The notes: generated from the letters alone by a model not told the origin. 64,000 nucleotides of DNA from Paenisporosarcina indica (GCF_001939075.1 NZ_MPTA01000001.1:868001-932000); one strand, 5' to 3'; positions 1 to 9,605 are shown, counted from the first letter of the stretch. Numbers and translations are program-made.

Positions 1-106
1 CATCAGCAAGGTCTTTCTCATAAAACTGGGGAAGTGTTTTTGTTTCTAATCCACATCCAACTAAAGCGAACGCAATAAAAAAAATAAGACCAAATATCCT
101 TTTCAT
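1..106 (-). CDS. Lipoprotein N-terminus (partial, cut by window edge)
   Basis: Only the first 35 codons lie in the window. The product begins MKRIFGLIFFIAFALVGCG: a lysine/arginine start, a hydrophobic stretch and an LVGC lipobox, so it should be a lipid-anchored exported protein. GGGGGAA lies a few bases upstream of the ATG as ribosome site. No family can be assigned from what is visible. Confidence 0.6.
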   Translation of the reverse strand, partial: MKRIFGLIFFIAFALVGCGLETKTLPQFYEKDLAD

Positions 107-206
107 CTAGTTATTCCCCCTTGTCTTTGGCTTTGGCTTTATTATCTTTCACTTACCTTCCCTTTTATGTAATAAGAAATCCGATTTATAGGATAACCCC
201 ATCTTC

Positions 207-285
207 AACTAACCTGCTGCGTTAGTTCAATAAGAAAGAGCTGTCTAAGCAGCTCAATAATCTTCAAATTAAGCACACGTTAGTG
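207..285. repeat. attC-like palindromic repeat (double site)
   Basis: Left simple site AACTAAC-ctgctgc-GTTAGTT, then CAATAAGAA, a small hairpin GAGCTG...CAGCTC, and a degenerate right site ending CGTTAGTG. It sits between the lipoprotein fragment and the M28 peptidase. The rest of the gene-free stretch 107-602 is A+T-rich and shows nothing else that I recognise. Confidence 0.7.
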
Positions 286-602
286 AAATAAGAACCTAAA
301 TGCCAGTAGCTACTCATTTTTTACGACTTGTTTTTCTTTGATTCATCGACCCGTTTTCTAAGATTACTCAATTTCTTATCAGCCAAGATATTATCCTTTT
401 TTTCTTGTTTCTTTATCTTTATTAATTGTTAATTTAGTGTCTTTTAATTTTGTCTATTTTTTTCTAGAAGAATAAGAAAGTAGTCAAGATTTTTTGAACA
501 GCCACTTAATAAATATTCAACATCGCCTTGTGTGTTCTTTTTATCAAAGGGTTGCCTTCGTATGTAGCCAGTGTAAAAAGAAATAGTTCAAGCCGATTTC
601 TT

Positions 603-2447
603 TCAGGAAAAGTGTTCAATGAGCGGATTCACTTCAAAGGAGTTGATAAAGCTTTCGAACATCTCTTTCGTAAAAGTGCCCTGGATGAAAACAGTCATGA
701 TGCCATGATTCGTTTCAACCGTTTTTATTGCAGAATTAAAGATTTCTTCTCCCGGCTGGTGGCTCATAAGCTTCCAGTCGTCGACATATTCCACTGCTTC
801 TGGCATATTTTCCAACTCGGAGTTGAATACCTGCACGAGAAAATTCACATCACTTTTAACCGCATCGAATTGAATGTTCGATAGTCTAATTTGCTCTTCC
901 TTTAACTGATGGATTTTCTCACCATCCTCCACTTTCAATGAATCAAAGTCAATCGGGAAATAAAAGAATGTTGAATCTGTCAATTCAAATCCGTTTTCCT
1001 TCAAAGAATTGCGCAGTGGCTCTAAAACGTGCTGTGGCCATTCCTTTTCCAAGTTATAGGCAATATCCAAACTGTCCTTGAGGTTAGACATATAGGTTTT
1101 GTATTCCCCAAATCCCAAGCCTTCCGTCTGCTCTTCCCATTCCTTCATATAGGCGTTGTATCCGCCCTGGTTCTCCAATTCAATATTGGTAAATTGCTTC
1201 TGATGGTTCTTCTCTGCAAATTCCGTCACCCATTCAATAACTGACAGAATCGGCTTGGGCTCGATTTTATCGATCGTATCCTCAGTCATATGAAGGAAAG
1301 GCATCTCTTCCTGAGTAATCATAATGGACGGGAAATTGGCCGTATAAAATGAGAAATGGTCACTCATCAGGCTTGGAAAATCCTCCAGATTCACTGCGAT
1401 TTCCAACCCTTTACTTTCCGCTATCTCAACCAACGCTTCACTTAGTTCGGAACTTCCGTTTTCGGTCCCAATTAGGCTAATCTTTCCTCCTCCAACCGAA
1501 CCGATGCTATCCAAATTGATATTGACGACAGAGTCATATCGAGCCGCAATTTCCTCCACGAATGCCTGGCTCCCGATTAGACCGCTTTCTTCTGCATTGA
1601 AGGCTGCAAAAATGATATCTGATTCAAAAGTGATTTCGTCCGATATCACTTTCAACTGTTCTGCTATATTCAGTAACGATGCTACCCCCGAAGCATTGTC
1701 GGTACTTCCCGGGAAAAGGCTATCCCCTGCTTTTCCGACATGGTCAAAATGTGCAGAAATGACAATTGCCTGCTTGTTTTCCTGCTCCTGATCCCCGAAC
1801 ATCCTGCCGATAACATTGTTGATTTTTGTCGGGACGGGGGACCCGTAATAGACTAAATGGACATTTTCAATTTCTGCCTCATTCTCTATGAAATACGCAT
1901 AGGACGGTTCAGAAATTTGAAAGGAGGAATGCTGTTCGCTATAGGTCAAATACTTCCGGAACTTGTTTGTTTTTACAAACTGCACCCGGATCTGATCGTT
2001 CGGAGGCTGCTGTTTTTCGGTAATAAGTATTTTTCCTTCAGGATTTTCGAAACTGATGGGCACAGTCAAATCCTTATTCGGCCCTGAAGATTTTTCCATC
2101 CAATCCTTCCCATACTCCAATTCCTTTTGTGACCCATCCTTTAGATTTATGACCAGGCTTTTTTTCATTTTATCCGGGTCGACGTACATATAATTAAAGG
2201 GAATTAAATAGTTGTCGTCCTGATACCCTTTTAACCCAATCTGCCTGAATCTCTTAGCAATTTCCTCAGCTGCCAGCTGATTGCCCTCAGACCCTGCCAA
2301 TCTTCCTTCAAACCTTTCGGATGACCAGAAGGCGACATCTTCCATTATTCTCTCCTCTGGCGTCAGATCTTTTTTAACTTCCCGGTTTTCAGAACACCCT
2401 GCCATAATCAGCAGGATGATTATGGCAACTATATGCCTAACTCCCAT
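603..2447 (-). CDS. M28-family zinc aminopeptidase, lipoprotein
   Basis: Predicted membrane-anchored extracellular metallopeptidase. A short hydrophobic N-terminus ends in a lipobox (LIMAGC, Cys18). The M28 zinc ligands are visible in order: SAHFDHVG, GSTDNASGV, NAEESGL, NLDSIG and MSDHFSF, together the co-catalytic dizinc site. About 200 residues after the peptidase domain match nothing I recognise. An upstream GTG at 2456 is possible, but GGTGA is well spaced for the ATG at 2447. It lies downstream of and in the same direction as the sigma/anti-sigma pair, separated by a 69-bp tandem duplication. Confidence 0.85.
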   Translation of the reverse strand: MGVRHIVAIIILLIMAGCSENREVKKDLTPEERIMEDVAFWSSERFEGRLAGSEGNQLAAEEIAKRFRQIGLKGYQDDNYLIPFNYMYVDPDKMKKSLVINLKDGSQKELEYGKDWMEKSSGPNKDLTVPISFENPEGKILITEKQQPPNDQIRVQFVKTNKFRKYLTYSEQHSSFQISEPSYAYFIENEAEIENVHLVYYGSPVPTKINNVIGRMFGDQEQENKQAIVISAHFDHVGKAGDSLFPGSTDNASGVASLLNIAEQLKVISDEITFESDIIFAAFNAEESGLIGSQAFVEEIAARYDSVVNINLDSIGSVGGGKISLIGTENGSSELSEALVEIAESKGLEIAVNLEDFPSLMSDHFSFYTANFPSIMITQEEMPFLHMTEDTIDKIEPKPILSVIEWVTEFAEKNHQKQFTNIELENQGGYNAYMKEWEEQTEGLGFGEYKTYMSNLKDSLDIAYNLEKEWPQHVLEPLRNSLKENGFELTDSTFFYFPIDFDSLKVEDGEKIHQLKEEQIRLSNIQFDAVKSDVNFLVQVFNSELENMPEAVEYVDDWKLMSHQPGEEIFNSAIKTVETNHGIMTVFIQGTFTKEMFESFINSFEVNPLIEHFS

Positions 2448-2461
2448 CTTCTTCACCCAGC

Positions 2462-2599
2462 TTTTCTCTTTTAGTGTATTTCCAATAGTTATTCAGAACC
2501 TCTTTTTATTATTTGACTTCTATCTCCACATTTTCTCTTTTAGTGTATTTCCAATAGTTATTCAGAACCTCTTTTTATTATTTGACTTCTATCTCCACA
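2462..2599. repeat. Exact tandem duplication, 2 x 69 bp
   Basis: Copy one is 2462-2530 and copy two 2531-2599, identical by eye. The second copy contains the last codons and stop of the upstream anti-sigma gene, so the duplication repeats its 3' end in the intergenic gap before the peptidase gene. The unit is 23 codons long and would keep frame if it were read through. Confidence 0.9.
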
Positions 2600-3945
2600 T
2601 CTTCTTCAATCCAAGATGGGTAATAAGCTAAATCGAATCGTAAGGGATTTTTAATAGATTCCTTCGGAAGTTCAAATTCTAGTTTTAATCCTTTTTCAGC
2701 CGTTTTCATCAATAATCCATTTACATACTTTTCCCCTGGCTTAGGATTAGTAAAGTCATACTTAATAAAAAATTCTTTCCCTTCATTATCTAAAAAGCTT
2801 GAGGATACTAACATGTTGTATTCACCATTCACATCCATTATAAAACTAACTTTACTATTCTCAATTTCTAAATTTGAGAAAATTGACTTAGCGGGTTGTT
2901 TCAAGAAATTTTTTGATTCGGTATCGATTAAGATAAAATCATCATCTTTATCAATTGCTGCTATTTTTCCAAACACTAGTTTTAGGTTATCAGAGTTATT
3001 AAAGTAAGGGCTTTGAAGTGTAATAGTCCATTCAGTTTCATCTAGACTTCTAAACGAAGTCCCATTATTATTAAGAATCCATTCATCACCTATATCATTG
3101 GTAAATTTCAAATTATCAAATGACAAGATTTTTTTGGAGTTATTCGGATCTATTTTTAATTTAACTTCTGCACGAATAGGGTTGATTGTAACTTTTTCAA
3201 CTATAATTCGTTGCCCTTCAATCATAATTTCCTTATTTAAATCAATTGTTTTACTAAATACGCTAGACTTCGTAAACTTAAATGGAATTTGGAACTGCTC
3301 AACTTTATTTCCATTCTTCAAGCCAATTGTCCATAAAAGATTACTATTACCTACTATATGATTTTCTATAGTTTCAAGCGTCATCATGGAGCTAAATACT
3401 TTTTCTTCAATTATTGGTGGCTCAGCTCCCCAGAAGGTAGTATCATATACGGGCAAATTTCCGTACTTTTCGTTCATTAACTTTAAATATTCGATTTCTA
3501 AAGGTTGATTTTTCTTTTTAGATTGGACAGAGTAAAAAATAACCATGCCCTTTTTGTCTGCAATTACCCCATCAAGGGTCACCGTCATTCCGTTCTTTTC
3601 TTGAGAGAGATTCAATGGTTGATAAAAGTCGTTTTCAACTGCCGCAGTTAAGCCCCTATCTTGTTGTATAAGACCAACAATGCGTTCCATCCCTGGTATA
3701 GATGCAACTTTGTTAGCGAACACTGGTGATACAGAGACAGATGTGATAAACGAGATAAGAAGGATAGCGGCGATTACTATTGACCATGAACTCCGTTTTA
3801 TTAACTTGGTTCTTTTTAACACTCGTTCTTTTTTTGCTTTCTCGAATCCACTCTGTACGGCAGAATGTAGCTTGTCCTTCGATACTTCGACCAGCCCGAT
3901 TGAATTCTTTCTCTGCACCAAATTCCTTTTTTCCTCCTCAAACAC
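2578..3945 (-). CDS. Anti-sigma factor, DUF4179-like membrane protein
   Basis: Encoded directly after an ECF sigma gene and overlapping its stop by 8 bases, so translation is probably coupled. The product has a charged cytoplasmic N-terminus of about 50 residues, one membrane segment (WSIVIAAILLISFITSVSV) and a large outside domain, the layout of DUF4179 anti-sigma/sensor proteins that hold an ECF sigma factor at the membrane. The GTG at 3945 is chosen because AAAGGAGAGG lies 6-9 bases upstream; the more distal TTG would place that site inside the gene. Confidence 0.75.
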   Translation of the reverse strand: MFEEEKRNLVQRKNSIGLVEVSKDKLHSAVQSGFEKAKKERVLKRTKLIKRSSWSIVIAAILLISFITSVSVSPVFANKVASIPGMERIVGLIQQDRGLTAAVENDFYQPLNLSQEKNGMTVTLDGVIADKKGMVIFYSVQSKKKNQPLEIEYLKLMNEKYGNLPVYDTTFWGAEPPIIEEKVFSSMMTLETIENHIVGNSNLLWTIGLKNGNKVEQFQIPFKFTKSSVFSKTIDLNKEIMIEGQRIIVEKVTINPIRAEVKLKIDPNNSKKILSFDNLKFTNDIGDEWILNNNGTSFRSLDETEWTITLQSPYFNNSDNLKLVFGKIAAIDKDDDFILIDTESKNFLKQPAKSIFSNLEIENSKVSFIMDVNGEYNMLVSSSFLDNEGKEFFIKYDFTNPKPGEKYVNGLLMKTAEKGLKLEFELPKESIKNPLRFDLAYYPSWIEEDVEIEVK

Positions 3946-4459
3946 GTTTAACCTCTCCTTTCTCTTCAAATCCTGCTCTAAGTGCGCGCAATGCTTTATG
4001 TAGACGTGTTTTAATCGTCCCTTCGGGGGTATTCCACATAACGGCGATGTCCTTTATTTTGACATCTTCAAAGTATTTCAAATGCAATAACTCTCTTTCG
4101 TAATCGGATAATTTTAAAAGTGCCTCCTCGACCTCCAGAAAAGTGTAATCTTCGGTTATTCCTTGTATGCTAAGTATTCTTTCTTCCAGCACTTCCCTCT
4201 TACTTTTCTTGATGACATCTTGACAATAATTCATCATGATTCGGATGAGCCAAGTTTTAAAATAGGTAGGCTCCTTCACCGTTTTCATACTTCGATAAGC
4301 TCTATATGTCACTTCTTGGATAGCCTCCAGTGCATCTCCTTCATTTTTTAAATACGAGAATGCTGTTCGATACAATGCTTCTTCATATGAATGCATCAAT
4401 GTTAGAAATGCTTCATCGTCACCTTTGATCGCTTTCTTCACTAGTATTTTTTCGTTCAA
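3938..4459 (-). CDS. ECF-type RNA polymerase sigma factor
   Basis: 173 residues with sigma region 2 (YRTAFSYLKNEGDALEAIQE, then FKTWLIRIMMNYCQD) and region 4 with its helix-turn-helix (LSDYERELLHLKYFED...TPEGTIKTRLHKALRAL). It should direct RNA polymerase to a small regulon, often its own operon, when the anti-sigma factor encoded next releases it. The start is TTG with AGAGGTGA as ribosome site. It resembles SigV/SigX-type factors, but the class is not certain. No ECF promoter motif convinced me upstream. Confidence 0.85.
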   Translation of the reverse strand: MNEKILVKKAIKGDDEAFLTLMHSYEEALYRTAFSYLKNEGDALEAIQEVTYRAYRSMKTVKEPTYFKTWLIRIMMNYCQDVIKKSKREVLEERILSIQGITEDYTFLEVEEALLKLSDYERELLHLKYFEDVKIKDIAVMWNTPEGTIKTRLHKALRALRAGFEEKGEVKRV

Positions 4460-4653
4460 AATGTCACCTCTTTTCGTTTGTCCCTATCTATTAGACCTAC
4501 AACTTTGAAAAAAGTTTTTAGAAAGTAGATTAAATCATTCACATTCGAAATTTTTTACTCACGAATTCGTAAGATGAGTATACAAATAGTGAGTCGAAAC
4601 TAAAAGTGCATGATTCTAAAGAGTGATAGTGAGAGGTACAAGGTTTAACGGTG

Positions 4654-4731
4654 AACTTAACCTGCATCGTAAGTGTAAAGAAAAGCTACCTAAGCAGCCC
4701 AATGACCTTAAACTAAAACTCACAGTTAGTT
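4654..4731. repeat. Degenerate attC-like repeat
   Basis: Diverged double site: AACTTAACCTGCATCG at the left, a centre with AAGCTACCTAAGCAGCCC, and AACTAAAACTCACAGTTAGTT at the right. Its right end lies 22 bp from the stop of the minus-strand gene 4753-5187, the usual position of these elements. Confidence 0.5.
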
Positions 4732-4752
4732 CAATAAGGAATGGCAGTTTGT

Positions 4753-5187
4753 TTAATGGTATTGAAACCAAACAAACCATCCTTTATCCTTACTTTTAGC
4801 TAAAAATATTTGACCCTGGGCTAAGTCAGCTCCAGGTGCTTTGGGGAAATCCAATCGTACAAGCCATGACTTTTCAGCAATTTCTTTGCCACAAAAGGTT
4901 TTTGCCATTCCAAAATAGTCTTCTTCTTCTTTATTACCAACTGTTTTGAGAAAAGGTTTGGCAGTTACTACATTCCACTTAATATACATGTCAGGAAAAT
5001 CATCTAATCCAGTTCCATAAGTTTTTGGTATTAAAGTTTTTAACGCTTCTATTACCTCTTTTTTATCCTTAAGCGATGTTTTCTCTAATTCACTTAATAC
5101 AGGACATTTTTTAGGCTGTGTAAAAGCTTCAAATGAAACCAAAGTGAATAAAGATATGATTAAAATCAGTACATACAGTTTTTTCAA
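4753..5187 (-). CDS. Secreted protein of unknown function
   Basis: 144 residues, starting TTG after AGAGGTGA. A signal peptide is clear (KKLYVLILIISLFTLVSFEAFTQP), probably cleaved near residue 23. The mature part has two cysteines (KKCPVLSEL and KTFCGKEIAEK) that could pair outside the cell. I recognise no family. The gene is a single unit followed directly by a repeat and has no operon partner. Confidence 0.6.
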   Translation of the reverse strand: MKKLYVLILIISLFTLVSFEAFTQPKKCPVLSELEKTSLKDKKEVIEALKTLIPKTYGTGLDDFPDMYIKWNVVTAKPFLKTVGNKEEEDYFGMAKTFCGKEIAEKSWLVRLDFPKAPGADLAQGQIFLAKSKDKGWFVWFQYH

Positions 5188-5249
5188 GATAAATTCACCT
5201 CTTCTCTAATTATTTTCACCAATTAGAAAAGAATTATTAATCCTTTTTC

Positions 5250-5280
5250 AACTAATCTGCTGCGTTAGTTCAATAAGAAA
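5250..5280. repeat. Isolated left simple site of the palindromic repeat
   Basis: AACTAATCTGCTGCGTTAGTTCAATAAGAA without a matching right half. It lies upstream of gene 4753-5187 and could be the scar of a lost unit. The rest of 5188-5484 shows no gene. Confidence 0.6.
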
Positions 5281-5484
5281 AACATACTAAGATTAGTAAT
5301 GCTGGCCAAGGCATTGGTTTACACTACTATTTTTTATATAGTAGAAGTGAAGAATAGGTTGGGCAGCTCTTTAAATCTTGAATCCGTAAAAAAACTGACC
5401 TACTTCACAACCTTTTTTGAATCAGGTTTAAGTGTGTTGGATCCGTTGAGTTTTGAATAAAACTTCTGTAATTATTCCTAATTT

Positions 5485-5516
5485 AAAAAATCGGCTTATC
5501 GAACTTCGATAAGCCA
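5485..5516 (-). terminator. Rho-independent terminator of the DinB gene
   Basis: On the minus strand GGCTTATCGAA-g-TTCGATAAGCC is followed by GATTTTTTAAA, just after the stop at 5533. Confidence 0.85.
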
Positions 5517-5532
5517 ATTCATACATATTGTA

Positions 5533-6042
5533 TTATTTTGATAATGCGATTTTTATATGGGCTAAGTGGTGCTCTTCGTGCCAAGCTAATTTTGCAACTT
5601 TTGTTGCAACTGTTATTTTACCGTTTTTCTGATGTGTAAAAGCTCGATCTAATAGCTCTTCAGTTAAACTATGACCTAAAGATACGATGCGCTCATTTAT
5701 ACCTTCTAGCATTTTAATAGAACTTTCTATAGGAAGCTTTGTATCCGGTTGAATAGCCCACTTTTCTTGATCAAAAGCTGGTACTGTTGGATTCTCGTCA
5801 GTTAAAGCCAGCTTCAAACGTTGATACATATTCAACTGAGAATCTGCAATGTGATGAACAAGTTGACGAACTGTCCAGCTACCATCACGATATATTCTGT
5901 TTAATTCCTCATCACTTAAAGAGTCAACAGTTTCTCTTAATCGAATGGTGTAAGTATCGATTTCCCTTAGCCATTCTAGAATATTTTCTAATGTTACTTT
6001 TTCAGGAACTTGTAATTTCCCAATCGGAAATCTTACATCCAT
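5533..6042 (-). CDS. YfiT-like DinB protein (bacillithiol transferase family)
   Basis: The four-helix DinB/YfiT fold is suggested by YRDGSWTVRQLVHHIADSQ (residues ~53-71) and by WHEEHHLAHIKIAL near the end. The histidines in VHHIADS and EEHHLAHI are the usual metal triad. YfiT relatives in Bacillus transfer bacillithiol to electrophiles. The ATG at 6042 is chosen because AAAGGGGA is 6 bases upstream; the earlier TTG overlaps that site. The gene is monocistronic, with its own terminator and a repeat upstream. Confidence 0.8.
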   Translation of the reverse strand: MDVRFPIGKLQVPEKVTLENILEWLREIDTYTIRLRETVDSLSDEELNRIYRDGSWTVRQLVHHIADSQLNMYQRLKLALTDENPTVPAFDQEKWAIQPDTKLPIESSIKMLEGINERIVSLGHSLTEELLDRAFTHQKNGKITVATKVAKLAWHEEHHLAHIKIALSK

Positions 6043-6200
6043 TTTCAATCCCCTTTTCCCTATACGCTATTTTTTTATTAAATCTGTATTAAATTATTTA
6101 ATTATTCACTTTATATTTTAACATAAATGTCTAATTTCTTTATTAAGAGTTATTTAAGAAACTGGTCCGATTGTTGAACACAAGTTAAACATCACTCTTA

Positions 6201-6330
6201 AACTAACCTACTTCGTTAGTTTAAGTGTAACATTTCACAATGGATCACCGAATCTACTTGATGTTTTGGACGTAAAAATATACCATCGAAATGATGGTCT
6301 TGTTTAACTAAAGTAAAGCACTCGTTAGCT
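6201..6330. repeat. Long variant (130 bp) of the palindromic repeat
   Basis: Ends match the family (AACTAACCTACTTCGTTAGTTT and ACTCGTTAGCT), but the middle is a longer block containing ACCATCGAAATGATGGTCTTG. A second copy of the same variant is at 40575-40699. The remaining sequence in 6043-6438 has no gene. Confidence 0.7.
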
Positions 6331-6438
6331 TAAGTACAATCTTTCACAAACTTATTATCATTGTGATTAACTGAAATAACTCAATAAAAAGAAGCGTTCC
6401 CTTTTCTGAAAGAAACACCCCATTCGTAAAAACTATAT

Positions 6439-7314
6439 TTAATCAAACGTTTGGCATTGTTTTTCGCTTTCTTCTTGCGAAATATGTTTCTTTATTTTTA
6501 CGTTTGCCATTTGTAACCCTGTTAGGTTAGAATCCCTTACAGAAAAAGTAAGTTTATCATAATCTCCACCGTGGTGTCCTGAATAGTTTAAAGCACTGCC
6601 AAAAATGAGATGTCTCCTAGGATCTCCATCAATGGGTTCAATTTTGATTTTTGGGCACATAAAATATTCCGAATAAGATGGGCCTAAATGAGATAAATAT
6701 CGTGTAAACAATGCTTCTTCAAGTAACTCTTCTTTAGTAAGTCCGTCCACTTCTTTTCTCCACCCTACCATGAGCCAATCATAAAGAGATTGTGACCTTA
6801 ATCGCACTTTTTGTCTATTTTCCGAAACGATTAATTCCCCTTCTTTAGCCGTGCAGGTTTTGCCTTTGTTGTCAACAACACATGTATAAGCGGGTTCAAT
6901 AGTGATCACCTCATCATTTGCCATTTTTAACGTCAATTTATTGGATGGATTATCTAAAGTTACCTCGATTGTTCCATTCACTCGGCCAGAGTTATTAAGC
7001 CAGTAAACCACTTTTCTGAGTACACGTTCTTGAAAACCATCATTGATACTGAATACACGTTGAAGTCCGGAATTATTTTTAACTTTAATGTTTTGAACAT
7101 CATTATGCTCTAATGAATGCGTCATCAATTGTTCCAAAAAAGGGTTATTGGTATCCTTCTTTGCTTCAGCCATTTGACTGGCTGAATTAATTAAATTAAC
7201 ATCCAAAAAATACTTATTAATAAAATCTTGGTTAGGTGCTTCTTGCATCGCAAAAACATCAGTATTATTTACGAGAAATAGGATACAAAAAAGGACGTAG
7301 AGTTTTTTCTTCAT
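6439..7314 (-). CDS. Secreted protein of unknown function
   Basis: About 291 residues. The ATG at 7314 follows AGGTGG at good spacing. A signal peptide (MKKKLYVLFCILFLVNNTDVFA) precedes the mature part. The C-terminal half contains YSEYFMCPKIKIEPIDGDP and a histidine pair (YSGHHGGDYDKLTF). I cannot assign a family; an extracellular protein is the only safe inference. It is a single unit with a repeat upstream. Confidence 0.6.
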   Translation of the reverse strand: MKKKLYVLFCILFLVNNTDVFAMQEAPNQDFINKYFLDVNLINSASQMAEAKKDTNNPFLEQLMTHSLEHNDVQNIKVKNNSGLQRVFSINDGFQERVLRKVVYWLNNSGRVNGTIEVTLDNPSNKLTLKMANDEVITIEPAYTCVVDNKGKTCTAKEGELIVSENRQKVRLRSQSLYDWLMVGWRKEVDGLTKEELLEEALFTRYLSHLGPSYSEYFMCPKIKIEPIDGDPRRHLIFGSALNYSGHHGGDYDKLTFSVRDSNLTGLQMANVKIKKHISQEESEKQCQTFD

Positions 7315-7362
7315 ACAGCCCACCTACCTTTTCTTTATAGGTATCTTTCCCGAATATTCTTC

Positions 7363-7443
7363 AACTATCCTGTTGCGTTAGTTGAACAAGAAAAAGAGCT
7401 GTCTATGTAGCCCAATGAACTTTAACTAAAGCACCCGTTAGTT
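7363..7443. repeat. attC-like palindromic repeat (double site)
   Basis: AACTATCCTGTTGCGTTAGTTG at the left, centre with AGAGCTGTCTATGTAGCCC, and AACTAAAGCACCCGTTAGTT at the right, 76 bp from the stop of the minus-strand zinc-ribbon gene. Confidence 0.75.
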
Positions 7444-7519
7444 TAATAAGAACAGAGACGCTTTTTAAACAATCGCTCCCAATTATGGAGAATCGGAAAT
7501 TTGATAGGCAAATTAATCA

Positions 7520-7708
7520 CTATTTAAATAGATGAGGTTTTTCTGCTTTCATAGATATGTGACCACATTCCGTGCAAACCCTAACAAGTATCTGAGAGCC
7601 ACCTTTCCAATCAAGTTTTTTAGCTGGTTGCAAAGTACCTCCAAATCCTGCCCATCTAGCTTCTCCAATTGCTGCACTACCGCATTCTAAACACTGCCGT
7701 TCCACCAT
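7520..7708 (-). CDS. Small zinc-ribbon protein
   Basis: 62 residues with two CxxC pairs (CLECGS and CTECGH) that should bind one zinc ion. The ATG follows GGGGTG. Such stand-alone zinc ribbons are common in Bacillus; the function is unknown. Confidence 0.65.
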   Translation of the reverse strand: MVERQCLECGSAAIGEARWAGFGGTLQPAKKLDWKGGSQILVRVCTECGHISMKAEKPHLFK

Positions 7709-7796
7709 TTTTACACCCCAATTCCATTATTTTTGAAATAATACTTTATCCCATTATCAGGTCTGATTGTTGAACACAAGTTAAACAATACTCTTC

Positions 7797-7817
7797 AACT
7801 AACCTGCTGGGTTAATT
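7797..7817. repeat. Isolated left simple site
   Basis: AACTAACCTGCTGGGTTAATT with no right half; it directly precedes the 318-bp long repeat. Confidence 0.5.
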
Positions 7818-7827
7818 GAAATAGAAA

Positions 7828-8145
7828 CTTTCACAATCTTATATTTATTTTAACATAAATACCCAACTCGAATTTTGAATATTACGTATATAGCTTGTTA
7901 AATGATAAAAGGATTTGTAACAAAACTCGTCCTTTTCTGCACATTACACTAGTGGTTCTCAAAGAAATCTATAACATCAAGAGAAAGCTCATATCAATTT
8001 TTAAACTATATATTGCATTCGATTTGAAGTAACCCAGCAACTTTGTGCTAATTAGATTGCTGGACTTCTTGATTTATACATTTGGTCTATGGCTGCTATC
8101 GATAATACGTCATACTTTAGATTCATTATTATTATAAAAGAGCAG
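7828..8145. repeat. Long intergenic repeat, copy 1 (with terminator-like hairpin)
   Basis: Aligns by eye over about 318 bp with 45814-46137. The most conserved parts are CATCAAGAGAAAGCTCATAT and a hairpin CCAGCAA...TTGCTGG followed by a T-rich run. No ORF is conserved between the copies. It fills the gap upstream of the HAD gene. Confidence 0.75.
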
Positions 8146-8271
8146 TAAGAATCTTTATTTAGATATTGCTTTATATAATGTCAAAATATAAAGTTAGAAT
8201 AGTGGAAAATTTTATCAATATTTTAGACAATATATATTTTAAAATTACATCCCATCACCAAGGAGATTCCC

Positions 8272-9048
8272 ATGAAATATAAAATTGCTTTTTTTGATAT
8301 TGACGGCACGCTAAAGGACTATCAAGATGAGTGTATTTCTGAAAGTACGAAAACCGCGATTACCGAGTTAAAGCGCAAAGGAATCAAAATGGTTGCAGCC
8401 ACGGGCAGACCTTTGTCCATGTGCGATGAAATCAGAGACCTGGGAATAGACACCTTTATCACCTCAAACGGGGGTTACGTAAAACATGGCAATAATGTGA
8501 TTCATAAAGTGCCACTGGATCCCGTCATCCTGCAGGAAGTGGTCGGATTTGCCCAGACAGAAAACCACGGCCTTTCATTCTATACCGAAGAGTTGAACAT
8601 GAATGAAGTGAGAGATCCAAGAATACTAGCTGCGTTAAAAGAAACGTTATCGTTACATGATTACCCCGCCAACAATCCATCGATTCACCATCAAGAAGTA
8701 TTTTTACTCTGTTTATTTACTGATGATGAAATGGCTAAAAAGTATATCCATCGATTCCCCCACTTGTCCTTTAAAAGATGGCACCCTTACATACTAAACG
8801 TGCTGCATAGAGAAGTATCCAAATCTGCGGCCATCAAAAGTGTCTTACAGTATTTTAGCATAGATCAATCCGAGGCTATCGCTTTTGGGGATGGAGATAA
8901 TGACATAGATATGCTGGAATTGGTTGGACTGGGCATCTCCATGGGGAACGGAAGTGAACGATTAAAAGCAGCAGCTGATTTCATAACAAAGAAAGCGTCC
9001 GATGATGGGATTGAATATGCGTTAAGAAAGTTTCAAATTATTCAGTAA
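8272..9048 (+). CDS. Cof-type HAD-superfamily phosphatase
   Basis: 258 residues. Motif I is FFDIDGTL (Asp8 nucleophile, Asp10 acid/base), motif II is AATGRP, and motif III/IV are the conserved Lys region followed by GDGDNDIDML. The cap of about 100 residues between motifs II and III is C2-type as in Cof/YkrA phosphatases that act on sugar phosphates or flavin/nucleotide phosphates. AAGGAG precedes the ATG. It is followed 40 bp later by a DinB gene in the same direction, probably one transcript. Confidence 0.85.
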   Translation: MKYKIAFFDIDGTLKDYQDECISESTKTAITELKRKGIKMVAATGRPLSMCDEIRDLGIDTFITSNGGYVKHGNNVIHKVPLDPVILQEVVGFAQTENHGLSFYTEELNMNEVRDPRILAALKETLSLHDYPANNPSIHHQEVFLLCLFTDDEMAKKYIHRFPHLSFKRWHPYILNVLHREVSKSAAIKSVLQYFSIDQSEAIAFGDGDNDIDMLELVGLGISMGNGSERLKAAADFITKKASDDGIEYALRKFQIIQ

Positions 9049-9088
9049 GTATAATGATAAAAATCTAAATAAGTTTGGAGCAGTCTAA

Positions 9089-9559
9089 ATGGTCGATATG
9101 TTCTTATATAACTGGCAGATAAGAGAAGAATGGTTTGATTGGTGTGAGACCCTTTCAAATGAAGAACTAGTGAAGAAGAGAATTGGTGGGACGGGCAGTA
9201 TTCTGCATAATTTATATCACGTCATTGACTGTGAGCAAATATGGATCAACCAAATGCAAGGAACTCCTGTCATCGTAAATGACATTAATAACATAATCAC
9301 TTTGAATGATGTAAAGATATTTTCAGACCGTACCAAAACTGAAACTCTTCATTTTATAAAATCGTTTAACGTCGAAACAAATGAAAAGGTTTTGGTTCTT
9401 AAAAGAAAAGATGGTTCCATAAAGTCGTTGCCTTATGAGAAAGTGCTCAGACATATTACCGCCCATGAAATCCATCACATAGGACAGCTATCCGTTTGGT
9501 CCAGGGACATTGGACTGAATCCGATTTCCTCGGATCTGATCTTCAGGGAGCTGGTTTAA
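9089..9559 (+). CDS. DinB-family protein
   Basis: 156 residues with the DinB layout: an N-terminal helix carrying LHNLYHVIDCEQIW and a C-terminal helix with ITAHEIHHIGQLSVWSRD. His in HNLYHV and in HEIHH are the likely metal ligands. These four-helix proteins include thiol transferases and damage-inducible proteins; the substrate is unknown. It lies downstream of the HAD gene and ends before a strong terminator. Confidence 0.75.
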   Translation: MVDMFLYNWQIREEWFDWCETLSNEELVKKRIGGTGSILHNLYHVIDCEQIWINQMQGTPVIVNDINNIITLNDVKIFSDRTKTETLHFIKSFNVETNEKVLVLKRKDGSIKSLPYEKVLRHITAHEIHHIGQLSVWSRDIGLNPISSDLIFRELV

Positions 9560-9605
9560 TTCTACATAAAACACCACTAGTAGGCTTAAGATCCCACACA
9601 AAAAG

